Positions 18,873 through 28,498 of a stretch of DNA of 64,000 nt are shown one piece after another. Source of the DNA: Microbacterium suwonense (lineage in GTDB: Bacteria > Actinomycetota > Actinomycetes > Actinomycetales > Microbacteriaceae); NCBI RefSeq assembly GCF_030296555.1, contig NZ_AP027728.1:1364001-1428000 (forward strand). Direction: 5' to 3'. Each line of letters begins with the position of its first letter. The stretch's first letter is position 1. The position numbers and the translations under genes are program-made. A model generated the notes under the pieces. That model did not search any database and was not told the DNA's origin. It worked only from the letters and a program-made list of their open reading frames with translations.

Positions 18873-20007
18873 GCCTTGCGGATCAGGTGCGCACCGCGGT
18901 CTCGGCCGTCACCGACCCCGAGCTGCGCCGCCCCATCGGTGACATCGACATGGTGCGGCAGATCACCGTCGAAGACGGCACGGCGCACGTGTGGATCGTG
19001 CTCACGATCGTGGGATGCCCGGCCGCTCAGCGCATCGAGCAGGACGTGCGGGATGCCGCGGCATCCGTCGCCGGCATCACCGACGTGATCGTGGAAGTCG
19101 GCGTGATGACGCCGTTCGAGCGCCGCGCGCTCACCGCCAAGCTGCGCGACGGACGCGCCGCACGGCAGATGCCGTTCGGACCGGACTCGCTCACCCGGGT
19201 GATCCTCGTCACCAGCGGCAAGGGCGGCGTCGGCAAGTCGACGGTCACTGCGAACCTGGCCGTCGCCCTCGCCCAGCAGGGGCTGCGAGTGGGGCTGGTG
19301 GATGCCGACGTGCACGGTTTCTCGATCCCGGGCCTGCTCGGGATCCCCGCCGGAACCCAGCCGACCCGGATCGACGACATGATGCTGCCACCGGTCGCAC
19401 ACGATGTGAAGGCCGTCTCGATCGGCATGTTCCTGCGCGAGGAGAATCCGTCGTCGCGTGGCGCGGGCCCATGCTGCACCGCACCGTGAAGCAGTTCCTC
19501 ACCGACGTGTTCTTCGGCGACCTGGACGTGCTGCTGATCGACATGCCGCCCGGCACCGGCGACATCGCCATCTCCATCGGGCAGATCCTGCCGCACGCCG
19601 AGGTGCTCGTGGTGACCACGCCGCAGCCGGCCGCCTCGGACGTGGCGATCCGCAGCGGGCTGGTGGCCCGCCGCACCGGTCAGCACGTGATCGGCGTGGT
19701 GGAGAACATGGCCGCGTACACCCTCCCGGACGGCACGGTGATCGATCTGTTCGGCTCCGGAGGGGGTGCCGAGGTGGCCAAGGCGCTCAGCGCTCCCGGC
19801 GATCACGGTTCCCCCGCCTCGGAAGTGCCGCTGCTGGCATCCATCCCGCTCAGCCCTGCTCTGCGGATCGGCGGCGATGCGGGCATGCCTGTGGTGCTGG
19901 ATCAGCCCGAGGATCCCGCGGCGCACGCCATCATCGAGCTCGCACACACCATCGCGCACCGCGGTCGCGGGCTGGCAGGACGCTCGCTGCCGATGCAGCT
20001 GAGCTGA
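18869..20007 (+). CDS. mrp: Mrp/ApbC-type Fe-S carrier P-loop ATPase, frameshifted by one base
   Basis: A 379-residue Mrp/NBP35 family protein that binds and transfers Fe-S clusters. Residues 1-95 are a MIP18/DUF59 domain; the deviant Walker A SGKGGVGKST is near residue 116, with DADVHG and, after the shift, LLIDMPPGTGD. At 19446-19450 the frame changes: ENPSSRGAG should read ENPVVAWRGPMLHRTV, restored by one extra C or G. The remainder then runs to the stop at 20007 and matches the family to its end. A sequencing deletion is the likeliest cause. It ends the mgtE-like/DUF1003/mrp operon. Confidence 0.88.
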
Positions 20008-20019
20008 CCGGCTGCGGGC

Positions 20020-20055
20020 GGATGCTGCGGGACGGCGTGATGCGGCGGGACGGCG
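20020..20055. repeat. 18-bp tandem duplication after mrp
   Basis: Two adjacent 18-base units (GGATGCTGCGGGACGGCG and TGATGCGGCGGGACGGCG) start 13 bases past the mrp stop. Confidence 0.7.
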
Positions 20056-20079
20056 AGGCCCCGTGACTGCCGCGCGGGC

Positions 20080-20469
20080 TCAGGTCGCTTCGACGTCGAA
20101 CGGCGGCGGCGTGGTGCGGGTGAAGACCTCGCGGACCGCCGACGGCCGCGCAGGAGCGGGTTCGACCGGATCGGTCGTGACCGCGGGTGCCGCCGGAGCG
20201 GTGTCGAACTCGGGCTCCTCGAACAGCGCATCGCGGATGATCCGGCGCGGGTCGTACTGGCGCGGATCGAGCTTGCGCCAGTCCACCTCGTCGATCTCCG
20301 GACCGAGCTCGTCCTTCATCTTCGTCTTGGTGTCGCGCAGGTACTCGGCCGCTTGGCGAGTGAACCTTCTGAAGGCCTCTGCCGCCTTCGGCAGACGCTC
20401 GGGACCGATGATGAGCACAGCGACAATGCCGATCAGCAGCAGCTTGTCCATGTCCAGGCCCCAATTCAT
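20080..20469 (-). CDS. tatB: Sec-independent translocase subunit TatB
   Basis: A 129-residue TatB/TatA-type protein: one N-terminal helix (about residues 8-22, KLLLIGIVAVLIIGPERLP with the conserved Gly-Pro hinge), an amphipathic helix (KAAEAFRRFTRQAAEYLRDT) and a Pro/Ala-rich tail. The length and the long amphipathic segment favour TatB over TatA. TAGCCT lies six bases before ATG 20469, giving a leaderless start; an internal ATG at residue 7 is an alternative. It is convergent with mrp, and diverges from the O-methyltransferase, a linkage conserved in actinobacteria. Confidence 0.9.
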   Translation of the reverse strand: MNWGLDMDKLLLIGIVAVLIIGPERLPKAAEAFRRFTRQAAEYLRDTKTKMKDELGPEIDEVDWRKLDPRQYDPRRIIRDALFEEPEFDTAPAAPAVTTDPVEPAPARPSAVREVFTRTTPPPFDVEAT

Positions 20470-20553
20470 CCCCCTAGGCTACCCGCCGCGCCTCCCCTCG
20501 CGATGCATCGTCGGCGCTTACGCTGTCAGTGACCCCGTCTTCAGGAGAACCCC

Positions 20554-21186
20554 ATGAGCGAACACGACGCGAACGCCCGATTCGCACGCGAGACCATCGT
20601 GGAGCCCGCATCGATCTCCCGTGCCCGCACGCACGCACTCGAACTGGGCGCGACCCCGATCAGTCCGGGTGTGGGCGCACAGTACGCGGTGCTCGCCGCA
20701 GCTGTCAACGCGCGCTCCATCATCGAGATCGGCACCGGTGCCGGGGTGTCCGGGCTGTGGCTGCTCCGGGGCGCCCCGAATGCGGTGCTCACCACGATCG
20801 ACAACGAACCCGAGCATCTGGCTGCCGCGCGGCAGTCGTTCGCCGAAGCCAAGATCCCCGCCGCACGGGCGCGATTCATCACCGGCCGTGCCGCAGATGT
20901 GCTGCCGCGCATGAACGAGGGCTCATACGACATCGTGCTCATCGATGCCGATGCCGAGAACGTGATCGAATATGTCGAGCACGGACTGCGCCTGGTGCGC
21001 CCGGGCGGACTGGTGCTCGTGCCCCGCGTCCTGGCTGGCGGTCGCGTCGCCGATCCCGTGCAGCGCGACGCGATCACCTCCGCCTACCGCTCCCTCGTGC
21101 AGGAGACCCAGGAGTCCTCCGCGGTGCTCGCCGCGCTCTCCACCACCGGTGAGGGGCTGCTGCAGCTCGCCCGGGTCGCCGGCTGA
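20554..21186 (+). CDS. class I SAM-dependent O-methyltransferase
   Basis: A 210-residue catechol-O-methyltransferase-like enzyme of the Rv1220c type. The SAM-binding motif I is IIEIGTGAGVSGLWLL (about 58-73), with the acidic residue in TTIDNEPE and the metal-linked IDADAENV. Substrate is not established for this family. A ribosome site CAGGAG stands nine bases before ATG 20554, and TACGCT at about 20519 is a likely -10, so this gene has a short leader. Terminated by the hairpin at 21213. Confidence 0.9.
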   Translation: MSEHDANARFARETIVEPASISRARTHALELGATPISPGVGAQYAVLAAAVNARSIIEIGTGAGVSGLWLLRGAPNAVLTTIDNEPEHLAAARQSFAEAKIPAARARFITGRAADVLPRMNEGSYDIVLIDADAENVIEYVEHGLRLVRPGGLVLVPRVLAGGRVADPVQRDAITSAYRSLVQETQESSAVLAALSTTGEGLLQLARVAG

Positions 21187-21212
21187 CGCGACGCCGCCCG
21201 CAGACGCAGAAG

Positions 21213-21240
21213 AGGGGCGATGGATGATTCCATCGCCCCT
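21213..21240. terminator. bidirectional 12-bp hairpin
   Basis: AGGGGCGATGGA at 21213-21224 pairs perfectly with TCCATCGCCCCT at 21229-21240 over a TGAT loop. It lies between the convergent O-methyltransferase and DUF3117 genes and can serve both. Confidence 0.8.
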
Positions 21241-21256
21241 CCTGTGCTCTCGTGGC

Positions 21257-21430
21257 TCAGGCCGCAGTCACGACGGCACCCAGCACGTCGTGAAGCTCCT
21301 TCGCCTCGGCATCGTTCACGGAGACGACCAGGCGTCCGCCTCCTTCGAGCGGAACGCGCACGATGATGAGACGCCCCTCCTTCACGGCCTCCATCGGCCC
21401 GTCGCCGGTCCTCGGCTTCATCGCTGCCAT
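21257..21430 (-). CDS. DUF3117 small protein
   Basis: A 57-residue protein of the actinobacterial DUF3117 family (Rv1211 type), matching the family signature MAAMKPRTGDGP near its start and RVPLEGGGRLVVS in the middle. Function unknown. The start is set at ATG 21430, where that signature begins and AAGGAAG lies five bases upstream; the open frame back to 21463 adds residues absent from the family. TAAACT further upstream is a plausible -10. Confidence 0.9.
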   Translation of the reverse strand: MAAMKPRTGDGPMEAVKEGRLIIVRVPLEGGGRLVVSVNDAEAKELHDVLGAVVTAA

Positions 21431-21544
21431 CGTGGCTTCCTTTCCCTCGGTGGTATGCACCAAGTTTATCCCGCGCGGGCCCGCGAAGAGTGTTGGGGCG
21501 ACACAATCGCCGGTCAGGCGGCCTGTGCGGTCGCTTGGAGCCGG

Positions 21545-22758
21545 CTATGGAACCTGGTAGAAGGTCCGAGCAAGCCCATACATCGACAGGATCCAGAGCC
21601 ACTGCGTGAGCAGGCACAGCCCCAGCATCGTCCAGCGGTACGACCGCGAGCGCGGCACTGCCAGCGCACCCCACAGCGGCGTCAGCGGCATGAGCAGCCG
21701 CAGGGTGCTGGACTGAGGAAGAACACCGCGACCAGGTACAGCAGGTAGCTCGTGCTCCACAGCCGGATCTCCACACCCAGCCGTCGCACCGATCGCGATC
21801 TCAGCAGCAGCGTCGCCGCCCCGACCAGAAGCGCGCCCAGCAGGACCCAGCCCGTCCAGGCCGGCAGCCCCGCCTGCCCCGCCCAGAACTCGGCGCCGCG
21901 CACGAATCCCTCGAACGGGAGGAAGTGCTCACTGGGATCGGGCAGCCAGTTGCGCCGCCAGGACAGCTCGGTCTTCAGATAGGCATCCCCGTCGCCGGTG
22001 ACGACCCCGGCGATCACCTGCCATGCGAATCCCACGACCGTTGCCAGCGCGCCGAGCATCACGATGTGCACCGCATGGCGCGCCGGCAGCGCCTCACGAT
22101 CACGCCGCATCCAGCGCAGCACGCCGTGCAGGCCAAGGAACAGGGCGAAGGCGAGAATGCCGGGACGGGTGAAGCCCATCACCGGCAGCACCAGGTAGAG
22201 CCAGCCATAGCGACGCCGCGCCACCAGGTCGAGCGCGATCAGCAGCAGCAAGGTGAACAGCGCCTCGGCGTACCCCACCTGGAACAGCGCCGCCAGTGGG
22301 CCGCTGGCGAAGAACGCCACCGCCCACAGGGCGGCTGTGGAGCCGATGCGCGCACGCAGCAGCCGGTGCAGCATGAGGCATGCCAGAAAACCGGAGACGA
22401 GGGAGACGACCAGTGCGCCCGCCGCCCAGTCACCGAGACCGATCGCATTCGACACGTATGCGTACACCGGCATGAACGCCCAGGCGTTCTCTGCAACGTC
22501 GCCGGATGCGGTCGTCGGCAGCACCGCCGGGTAGCCGTTGACCGCCACCCACCAGTACCACTGCGCGTCCCAGCCAAGCACGAAGTCGCGCAGGCTGGGT
22601 GTCAGGCCGAACCGGGAGAGCGAGCTGGACGCCCCTGCCGCCATCAGCAGGAGACCGGTCGTGACCAGCCGTGCCAGCAGATAGATCAGTGCGATCCGGC
22701 CGACGACCGGCATCCGCGCCCAGCGGCGCAGCCCCGCGATCAGGATGCCGTGAGCCAC
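21545..22758 (-). CDS. polytopic mannosyltransferase-like membrane protein (PIG-V/GT-C type), frameshifted
   Basis: A 404-residue GT-C fold-like membrane protein with about nine to ten helices. The loop after helix 1 holds WDAQWYWWVAVNGYP, the acidic motif of PIG-V/mannosyltransferase-type enzymes that use polyprenyl-phosphate sugars. In the last eighth the frame shifts near 21715: FFLSPAPCG should continue FFPQSSTLRLLMPLTPLWG, restored by one C in a CC run, and the protein then ends at 21545 with further helices. The start overlaps dapE by 19 bases, so the start may be slightly downstream. The acceptor is not predictable. Confidence 0.75.
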
Positions 22759-23813
22759 GCTCGCAGCCCGCGCTCTACCTCGTCGATCTGCGCCAGCGGC
22801 ACCCGCTCCTCATCGTGATGTGCGAGGTGCGGGTCGCCCGGACCGTAGTTCACCGCCGGCACCCCCATCGCCGAGAAGCGCGCCACGTCGGTCCAGCCGT
22901 ACTTGGCGTGAGCCTCGCCTCCCACCGCTGCGAGGAAGCGCTGAGCGATCGGGGCGTCCAGTCCGGGGCGGGCTCCGGGAGCGGCATCCGTGATCTCCAC
23001 CTCGAAGCCGTCGAAGGCGGCGCGCACGTGCGCCTCGGCATCCGCCACGCTCTTGCTGGGCGCGAAACGATAGTTCACCTCGATCTCGCACAGATCGGGG
23101 ATCACATTCCCGGCGACGCCGCCGTGGATGCTGACCGCGTTCAGCCCCTCCCGGTAGCCGAGCCCCTCCACAGTGATCTCACGAGCCCGGTACTGAGCCA
23201 GGCGGGTGAGGATCGGAGCGGCCCCGTGGATGGCGTTCTCCCCGACCCAGGAGCGCGCGCTGTGCGCACGCACGCCGCGAGTGCGGATGACGGCGCGCAT
23301 GGTGCCGTTGCAGCCGCCCTCGACGCATCCGTCCGAGGGCTCACCGAGGATCGCGAAGTCGGCGGCGAACAGATCGGGGCGGGCGGATGCCAGCAGGAAC
23401 AGCCCGTTCTGGGACTCGTCCACCTCTTCGTTGTCGTACCACATCCAGGTGATGTCGACCGCCGGCGCCGACAGCTCCGCAGCGAGCTTGAGCTGCACGG
23501 CGACGCCGGCTTTCATGTCCACCGTCCCCCGCCCCCACAGGTGCGGGACCCCGTCGACGTCGATGTCACGCGTGGGCACGTTGCCGTTGATCGGAACCGT
23601 GTCGATGTGCCCGGCGATGACGACGCGCTGCGGACGCCCCAGGTCGGTGCGAGCCACGATCGTGTTGCCGTGCCGGGTCACCTCCAGGTGCGGGTACGCG
23701 CTCACCGTCTGCTCGATCTCGTCGGCGAGCACTGCCTCACTTCCGGAGACGCTGGGGATGCCGCAGATGACGCGTGCGATGTCGGCAGAGGACGCAGTCA
23801 GATCGAGCACCAT
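22740..23813 (-). CDS. dapE: succinyl-diaminopimelate desuccinylase
   Basis: A 357-residue M20-family Zn hydrolase that releases succinate from N-succinyl-LL-diaminopimelate in the lysine and cell-wall pathway. The metal ligands are visible: GHIDTVP (His69, Asp71), RGTVDMKAG, the catalytic Glu pair in NEEVDESQN, and a late His in LAHHDEE. It diverges from dapD, which catalyses an earlier step of the same branch, and only 66 bases separate their starts; a TTAGTG box seven bases before the ATG suggests a leaderless mRNA. Length is normal for the actinobacterial form. Confidence 0.94.
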   Translation of the reverse strand: MVLDLTASSADIARVICGIPSVSGSEAVLADEIEQTVSAYPHLEVTRHGNTIVARTDLGRPQRVVIAGHIDTVPINGNVPTRDIDVDGVPHLWGRGTVDMKAGVAVQLKLAAELSAPAVDITWMWYDNEEVDESQNGLFLLASARPDLFAADFAILGEPSDGCVEGGCNGTMRAVIRTRGVRAHSARSWVGENAIHGAAPILTRLAQYRAREITVEGLGYREGLNAVSIHGGVAGNVIPDLCEIEVNYRFAPSKSVADAEAHVRAAFDGFEVEITDAAPGARPGLDAPIAQRFLAAVGGEAHAKYGWTDVARFSAMGVPAVNYGPGDPHLAHHDEERVPLAQIDEVERGLRAWLTAS

Positions 23814-23879
23814 GTCTCCACACTAATCCGTGCGTCACATCCGTCCGGTGCGCATGTCCGGTCGCGCTAGCGTTGCAGG

Positions 23880-24832
23880 ATGAGCACTGCGCGCACAGTC
23901 TGGGGGCGGGACTCCAAACCATCGCCTCCGATGGCACCGTCCTGGACGCCTGGTTCCCCGAACTCGGCTTCGGTGAGTCGGATGCGAGGGAATCCGCCGC
24001 CTCGGCCGCGACGCGGGAGGCGTTCACGGGGGTCGACGATCGACGCGGCGTGCGCGTGGAACAGATTGCGCTGAGCATCGACCCGGATGCGCCGGTCGCC
24101 TCCACTGCGGATGCCTATCTTCGACTGCATGCGCTCTCGCATCTGCTGATCCGGCCGAACGAGCTGAACCTCGACGGCATTTTCGGCCATCTGCCCATCA
24201 ATGCCTGGACGAATGCCGGTCCGATGCTCCCGGCCGATGCCACACGGCTGCGACCGCTGCTGCAGCGTCACGGCATCCAGGTGCAGGGGCTGGACAAGTT
24301 CCCCCGGCTCACCGATTATGTGCAGCCCGCGGGCGTGCGCATCGGCGACGCCTCCCGGGTGCGGTTGGGCGCGCACCTCTCCCCCGGCACCACGGTCATG
24401 CACGAGGGCTTCGTGAACTTCAATGCCGGGACGCTCGGCGCCTCGATGGTCGAGGGCCGCATCTCGCAGGGAGTCGTGGTCGGCGACGGCAGCGACATCG
24501 GCGGCGGCGCCTCGATCATGGGCACGCTCTCCGGCGGCGGAACGCATCGCATCTCGATCGGTGCCCGCACGCTGCTCGGAGCGAACTCCGGCATCGGAAT
24601 CTCGCTCGGCGACGACTGCATCGTCGAGGCCGGGCTGTACCTCACCGCCGGCACCAAGGTGCTGCTCGTCGACGCCGCGCCCACCGCAGAGGGTTCCGGG
24701 CAGTCGGTGAAGGCGGCGACCCTCTCCGGACAGGACGGCCTGCTGTTCCGGCGCAATTCCCTCACCGGCGCCGTCGAGGCCGTCCGACGCTCGGGGCACG
24801 GTGTGGTGCTCAACGACGTACTGCACGCCTGA
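23880..24832 (+). CDS. dapD: tetrahydrodipicolinate N-succinyltransferase, frameshifted near the start
   Basis: A 317-residue actinobacterial-type DapD that succinylates tetrahydrodipicolinate. The left-handed beta-helix hexapeptide repeats run from about residue 155 (GDASRVRLGAHLSPGT, then VVGDGSDIGGGASIMG). The first eight codons (MSTARTVW) are one frame off the rest: a G5 run at 23902-23906 needs one more G to read VWGAGLQTIASDGTVLDAW. TAGCGT lies exactly six bases before the ATG at 23880, confirming the start independently. The error is likely in the sequence, since the enzyme is essential. Divergent from dapE. Confidence 0.92.
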
Positions 24833-24837
24833 GCTCC

Positions 24838-24938
24838 GCGACACCCCGTCCTTTCGCCGAGACCCCGTCCTGTCGCCGAGACCCCGCCTGGGCAGCGCGC
24901 AGAGCACGGGGTCTCGGCGGGAAGCCGGGGTATCGGCA
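24838..24938. repeat. doubled inverted repeat, family 1 copy A
   Basis: Two tandem copies of TCGCCGAGACCCCGTCCTG-like units are followed by two units in the opposite sense (CACGGGGTCTCGGCG and GGGGTATCGGC). A closely similar arrangement lies at 32099-32192. The element sits just after the dapD stop. Confidence 0.75.
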
Positions 24939-25130
24939 TACGCTCAGATGCGGTCCTGCGACACTGCTAGTGTTGACCTGACGCTCCTCGCGAAGCGAGA
25001 CGTCTGCGTCGTCGACACACTTCCGCACCGGCATCCGGCGGCGGTCACATCTCGAGCGGCGAAACGATGCGCGAACCCGCGCCGTCGCCCCCTTTCCGCA
25101 GATTCCTGCGCTTTCCCCGGAGATACATCC

Positions 25131-26617
25131 ATGCCTACCTTCCTCGATCTCGGCGTGCCCGCCGCCCTCGCGAACGTCCTCGCCGCCGACGGCAAGACCG
25201 AAGCGTTCGCCATCCAGCGCGACACCCTCCCCGATTCCCTCGCCGGTCGCGACCTGCTCGGCCGCGGCCGCACCGGCAGCGGCAAGACGATCGCCTTCGC
25301 GCTGCCCCTCGTGGCGCGCCTGGCGGCATCCGCAGCCCAGCGTCGCCCCGGCCACCCACGCGGCCTCGTGCTGGCACCCACCCGCGAGCTGGCCTCGCAG
25401 ATCGCCGCCGTCGTCGCCCCCTCGCCGCAGCCGTCGGCCTGCGCGTCACCACCGTCTTCGGCGGGGTGAGCCAGCGGCCGCAGGAGCAGGCGATGCGTTC
25501 CGGCGTCGACATCGTCGTGGCCTGCCCCGGCCGTCTCGAAGACCTCATGAAGCAGCGGATCGTCGCACTCGACGCCGTCGAGATCGCCGTGCTCGACGAA
25601 GCCGACCACATGGCTGACCTGGGCTTCCTGCCCGGAGTCACCCGCATCCTCACGGCCACCCCGTCGCGCGGACAGCGGCTGCTGTTCAGCGCCACACTGG
25701 ACCGCGGCATCGACGCGCTCGCGAAGCGCTTCCTGCACAACCCGGTCAGTCACGAGGTGGACGAGGCCAGCGTGCCCGTGGGCGAGATGACGCACCGCGT
25801 GCTCGTCGCGGCGGATGCCGATGCCAAGAAGAAGCTCGTGGAGGATCTCGCATCGGGTCGGGGCCGCCGCATCCTGTTCACCCGCACCAAGCACCACGCG
25901 AAGAAGCTCGCCAAGCAGCTGACCTCTGCGGGCATCCCCGCCGTCGATCTGCACGGCAACCTCGGCCAGAACGCCCGCGAGCGCAACCTCGCCGCATTCG
26001 GCGCCGACATCGCCGACGGCGGCGTGCGCGTGCTGGTGGCCACCGACGTCGCCGCGCGCGGCGTGCATGTGGACGACGTCGAGCTGGTCGTACACGTCGA
26101 CCCGCCCGTCGAGCACAAGGCCTACCTGCACCGCTCCGGACGCACCGCACGCGCCGGTGCCGCCGGCACCGTCGTCACGCTCACGCTCCCCGAGCAGCGT
26201 CGCGACGTGAAGGACATCCTGCGCAAAGCGCAGATCGCCGTCGGCCTGGAGGACGTCACCCCGGCGATCGTCGCCGAGCTCGTCGGCGAGCGTGCCGCGA
26301 AGGTGAAGTACGTGCCAGCGCAGCCTCAGCCGCAGGGCAAGCCGAAAGCCAAGTCCTCCGGTCAGGGCCACGGCAACGCCCAGGCCGCAGGATCCGGCCG
26401 CGGACGCTCCGGTGGCCGTGGCGGCCGGGCGGGCGCTCGGGGCCAGTCCGGTGCCGCAGCACGTGATCAGGCCCAGCCGCGTCAGCGCGGCACCGGTCAG
26501 GGTCAGTCCCGCCGCACCGCGCAGGTGTACACCACGACATCCGGCGCTCCTGCGGCTTCGCAGGGTCGTCCGCGTAGCGCCGGCTCGCGCCGTGCCAGCC
26601 GCCCGCAGGGAAACTGA
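25131..26617 (+). CDS. DEAD-box RNA helicase, second copy, frameshifted
   Basis: A 495-residue helicase: Q-motif region AFAIQRDT, Walker A GRTGSGKT, PTRELAS, then after a shift PGRLEDL, DEADHMADLG, SATLD, and in the second lobe DVAARGVHVDDV and HRSGRTARAG. Motif II is DEAD. The tail from about residue 400 is Gly/Arg/Gln-rich. At 25417-25421 a C5 run needs one more C so that AAVVAPLAAAVGLRV continues; without it the protein stops at 25469. The leader after a TAGTGT box near 24969 is about 155 bases with a CTCGCGAAGCGAG hairpin, resembling cold-regulated helicase leaders (inference). Confidence 0.88.
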
Positions 26618-26622
26618 CCCGG

Positions 26623-26653
26623 AACACCTGCACGACCACGCAACACCTGCACG
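26623..26653. repeat. 19-bp period direct duplication after the helicase
   Basis: AACACCTGCACG occurs at 26623-26634 and again at 26642-26653, starting six bases after the helicase stop. Confidence 0.6.
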
Positions 26654-26670
26654 GCTGAAGTGATCTGAGG

Positions 26671-26997
26671 TCAGCCCTCGAGCGCCTTGGCTCGCGCCGC
26701 GGTGTGCTCGGCATCCGAGATCACACCGCGTGCATGCAGATCGTCCAACTCGGCGAGTCGCTGCTCGATCGACGGGCGTTCCGGCACCGCATCCGTCGGA
26801 CGCAGCAGCGCGCTCCGACCGACCTGGGCCGCGATCTGCGTGTCCATGGTCAGCGGATCGTAACCGGCCTGCTTGGCGACGTTCCACTTGCGCACCGCGA
26901 CGACGATGATGAAGATCAGGACGCCGGCGAACAGCAGCCCGAACAGGACGAACACCACGCTCAGATCGGGGCCGGTGTCGAGGAAGACGTCATCCAT
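26671..26997 (-). CDS. SHOCT-domain membrane protein
   Basis: A 108-residue protein with one membrane helix (about 15-36) and a C-terminal SHOCT motif, IEQRLAELDDLHARGVISDAEH, a short oligomerisation element found in many membrane proteins. Function unknown. ATG at 26997 is chosen because TAGGGT stands six bases upstream; the GTG two codons earlier is the alternative. It lies alone between convergent helicase and citrate synthase-side genes. Confidence 0.8.
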   Translation of the reverse strand: MDDVFLDTGPDLSVVFVLFGLLFAGVLIFIIVVAVRKWNVAKQAGYDPLTMDTQIAAQVGRSALLRPTDAVPERPSIEQRLAELDDLHARGVISDAEHTAARAKALEG

Positions 26998-27032
26998 GAG
27001 CACACCCTATGCCGACGGCATGGATGCAGCGG

Positions 27033-28322
27033 TCAGCGGCGCGGGAATTCCCGCTCGGCGGATCCGGTGTACAGCTGCTGCGGACGGCCGATCTTGGTCT
27101 GCGGGTCCAGACTCAGCTCGCGCCACTGGGCCAGCCAGCCGGGCAGCCGGCCGATCGCGAACAGCACGGTGAACATGCGCGTGGGGAAGCCCATCGCCTT
27201 GTAGATCACGCCGGTGTAGAAGTCGACGTTCGGGTACAGACGACGCTCCTTGAAGTAGTCGTCGGCGAGGGCGATCTCCTCGAGCTCCTTGGCGAGGTCG
27301 AGGAGCGGGTCGGTCACCCCGAGCTCGGAGAGCACCTCATCGGCGGCCTCCTTGACGAGCTTGGCGCGCGGGTCGTAGTTCTTGTAGACCCGGTGGCCGA
27401 AGCCCATCAGCTTGACGCCCTCCTCCTTGTTCTTCACCCGCTCCACGAAGCGCTGCACGCTCTGGCCCGACTCGCGGATCTGCCCGAGCATGGTCAGCAC
27501 GGCCTCGTTCGCACCGCCGTGCAGGGGGCCCGAGAGCGCCTGGATGCCGGCGGAGATGGAGGCGAACTGGTTCGCGCCGGTGGAGCCGACCAGGCGGACG
27601 GTGGACGTGGAGGCGTTCTGCTCGTGGTCCTCGTGCAGGATCAGCAGCAGTTCGAGCGCCTTGGACATCACCGGGTTGATCTCGTACGGCTCGGAGTTCA
27701 CGCCGAAGTTGAGCTTGAGGAAGTTGTCGACGAAGCTCAGCGAGTTGTCGGGGTACAGGAAGGCCTGGCCGACGCTCTTCTTGTGCGCGTACGCCGCGAT
27801 GACCGGAAGCTTGGCGAGCATGCGAACCATGTTCAGTTCGACGTGCTCGGGGTTGTTCGGGTCGGTCTGTCCCTCGTAGTACGTCGAGAGCGCGGCGACG
27901 GCGGAGGAGAGCACCGACATGGGGTGCGCGGTGTGCGGCAGCGCCGTGAAGAAGTGCTTGAGGTCCTCGTGCAGCAGGGTGTGGCGGCGGATGCGCTCGT
28001 CGAAGTCTGCGAGCTCGACGGCGGTCGGCAGCTCGCCGTAGATGAGCAGCCACGCCACCTCTAGGTAGCTGCAGTTCTTCGCGATCTGCTCGATCGGGTA
28101 TCCGCGATAGCGCAGGATCCCCTTGTCGCCGTCGATGAAGGTGATCGCAGACTTGGTGGAGGCGGTGTTCACGAAGCCGTAGTCGAGCCCGGTGTAGCCG
28201 GTCTGGCGGGTCAGCGTGGAGAAGTCGATGCTCCCCGCCCCACCGGTGGATGGCAGCAGCGGGAACTCCGCGGTCGTGTCGCCGATCGAAAGAGTCGCCT
28301 TGTCCGGCTGAGCTGAGCTCAC
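27033..28322 (-). CDS. gltA: citrate synthase
   Basis: A 429-residue type II citrate synthase that condenses oxaloacetate and acetyl-CoA, the entry of the TCA cycle. The catalytic His lies in GPLHGGANEAV, the second His in GFGHRVYKNYDPRAK, and the late Asp in NVDFYTG. GTG at 28322 is chosen because AGGAGG lies five bases upstream and the next residues (SSAQPDKATLSIGD) fit the family; the frame is open to ATG 28394, which could serve as a leader start. A TAGGCT near 28410 and a TTGACA near 28462 are candidate promoter elements. Confidence 0.95.
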   Translation of the reverse strand: MSSAQPDKATLSIGDTTAEFPLLPSTGGAGSIDFSTLTRQTGYTGLDYGFVNTASTKSAITFIDGDKGILRYRGYPIEQIAKNCSYLEVAWLLIYGELPTAVELADFDERIRRHTLLHEDLKHFFTALPHTAHPMSVLSSAVAALSTYYEGQTDPNNPEHVELNMVRMLAKLPVIAAYAHKKSVGQAFLYPDNSLSFVDNFLKLNFGVNSEPYEINPVMSKALELLLILHEDHEQNASTSTVRLVGSTGANQFASISAGIQALSGPLHGGANEAVLTMLGQIRESGQSVQRFVERVKNKEEGVKLMGFGHRVYKNYDPRAKLVKEAADEVLSELGVTDPLLDLAKELEEIALADDYFKERRLYPNVDFYTGVIYKAMGFPTRMFTVLFAIGRLPGWLAQWRELSLDPQTKIGRPQQLYTGSAEREFPRR

Positions 28323-28498
28323 GCCAACCTCCTGCTGCGTCTGTGTCGTCGTGGACGATGTGGGGCGCAGAGCGCCTGCCGGGATCGGCCGCATCGCCTT
28401 TACAGCCTAGCGGCGCCCTGGGCCTACTGTGACATCCACCAAAAGACACACGATTCCGCTACGGATGTCAACAAAGATGCCCGGTGCGCGCAGAGCGC

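Noticed and set aside
19440..19500. Programmed ribosomal frameshift in mrp or other broken genes
   Set aside because: No slippery heptamer with a downstream structure is seen, and the same class of lesion hits many unrelated genes.
24944..26887. A 647-residue minus-strand frame
   Set aside because: Antisense shadow of the second DEAD-box gene; no family motifs and poor composition.
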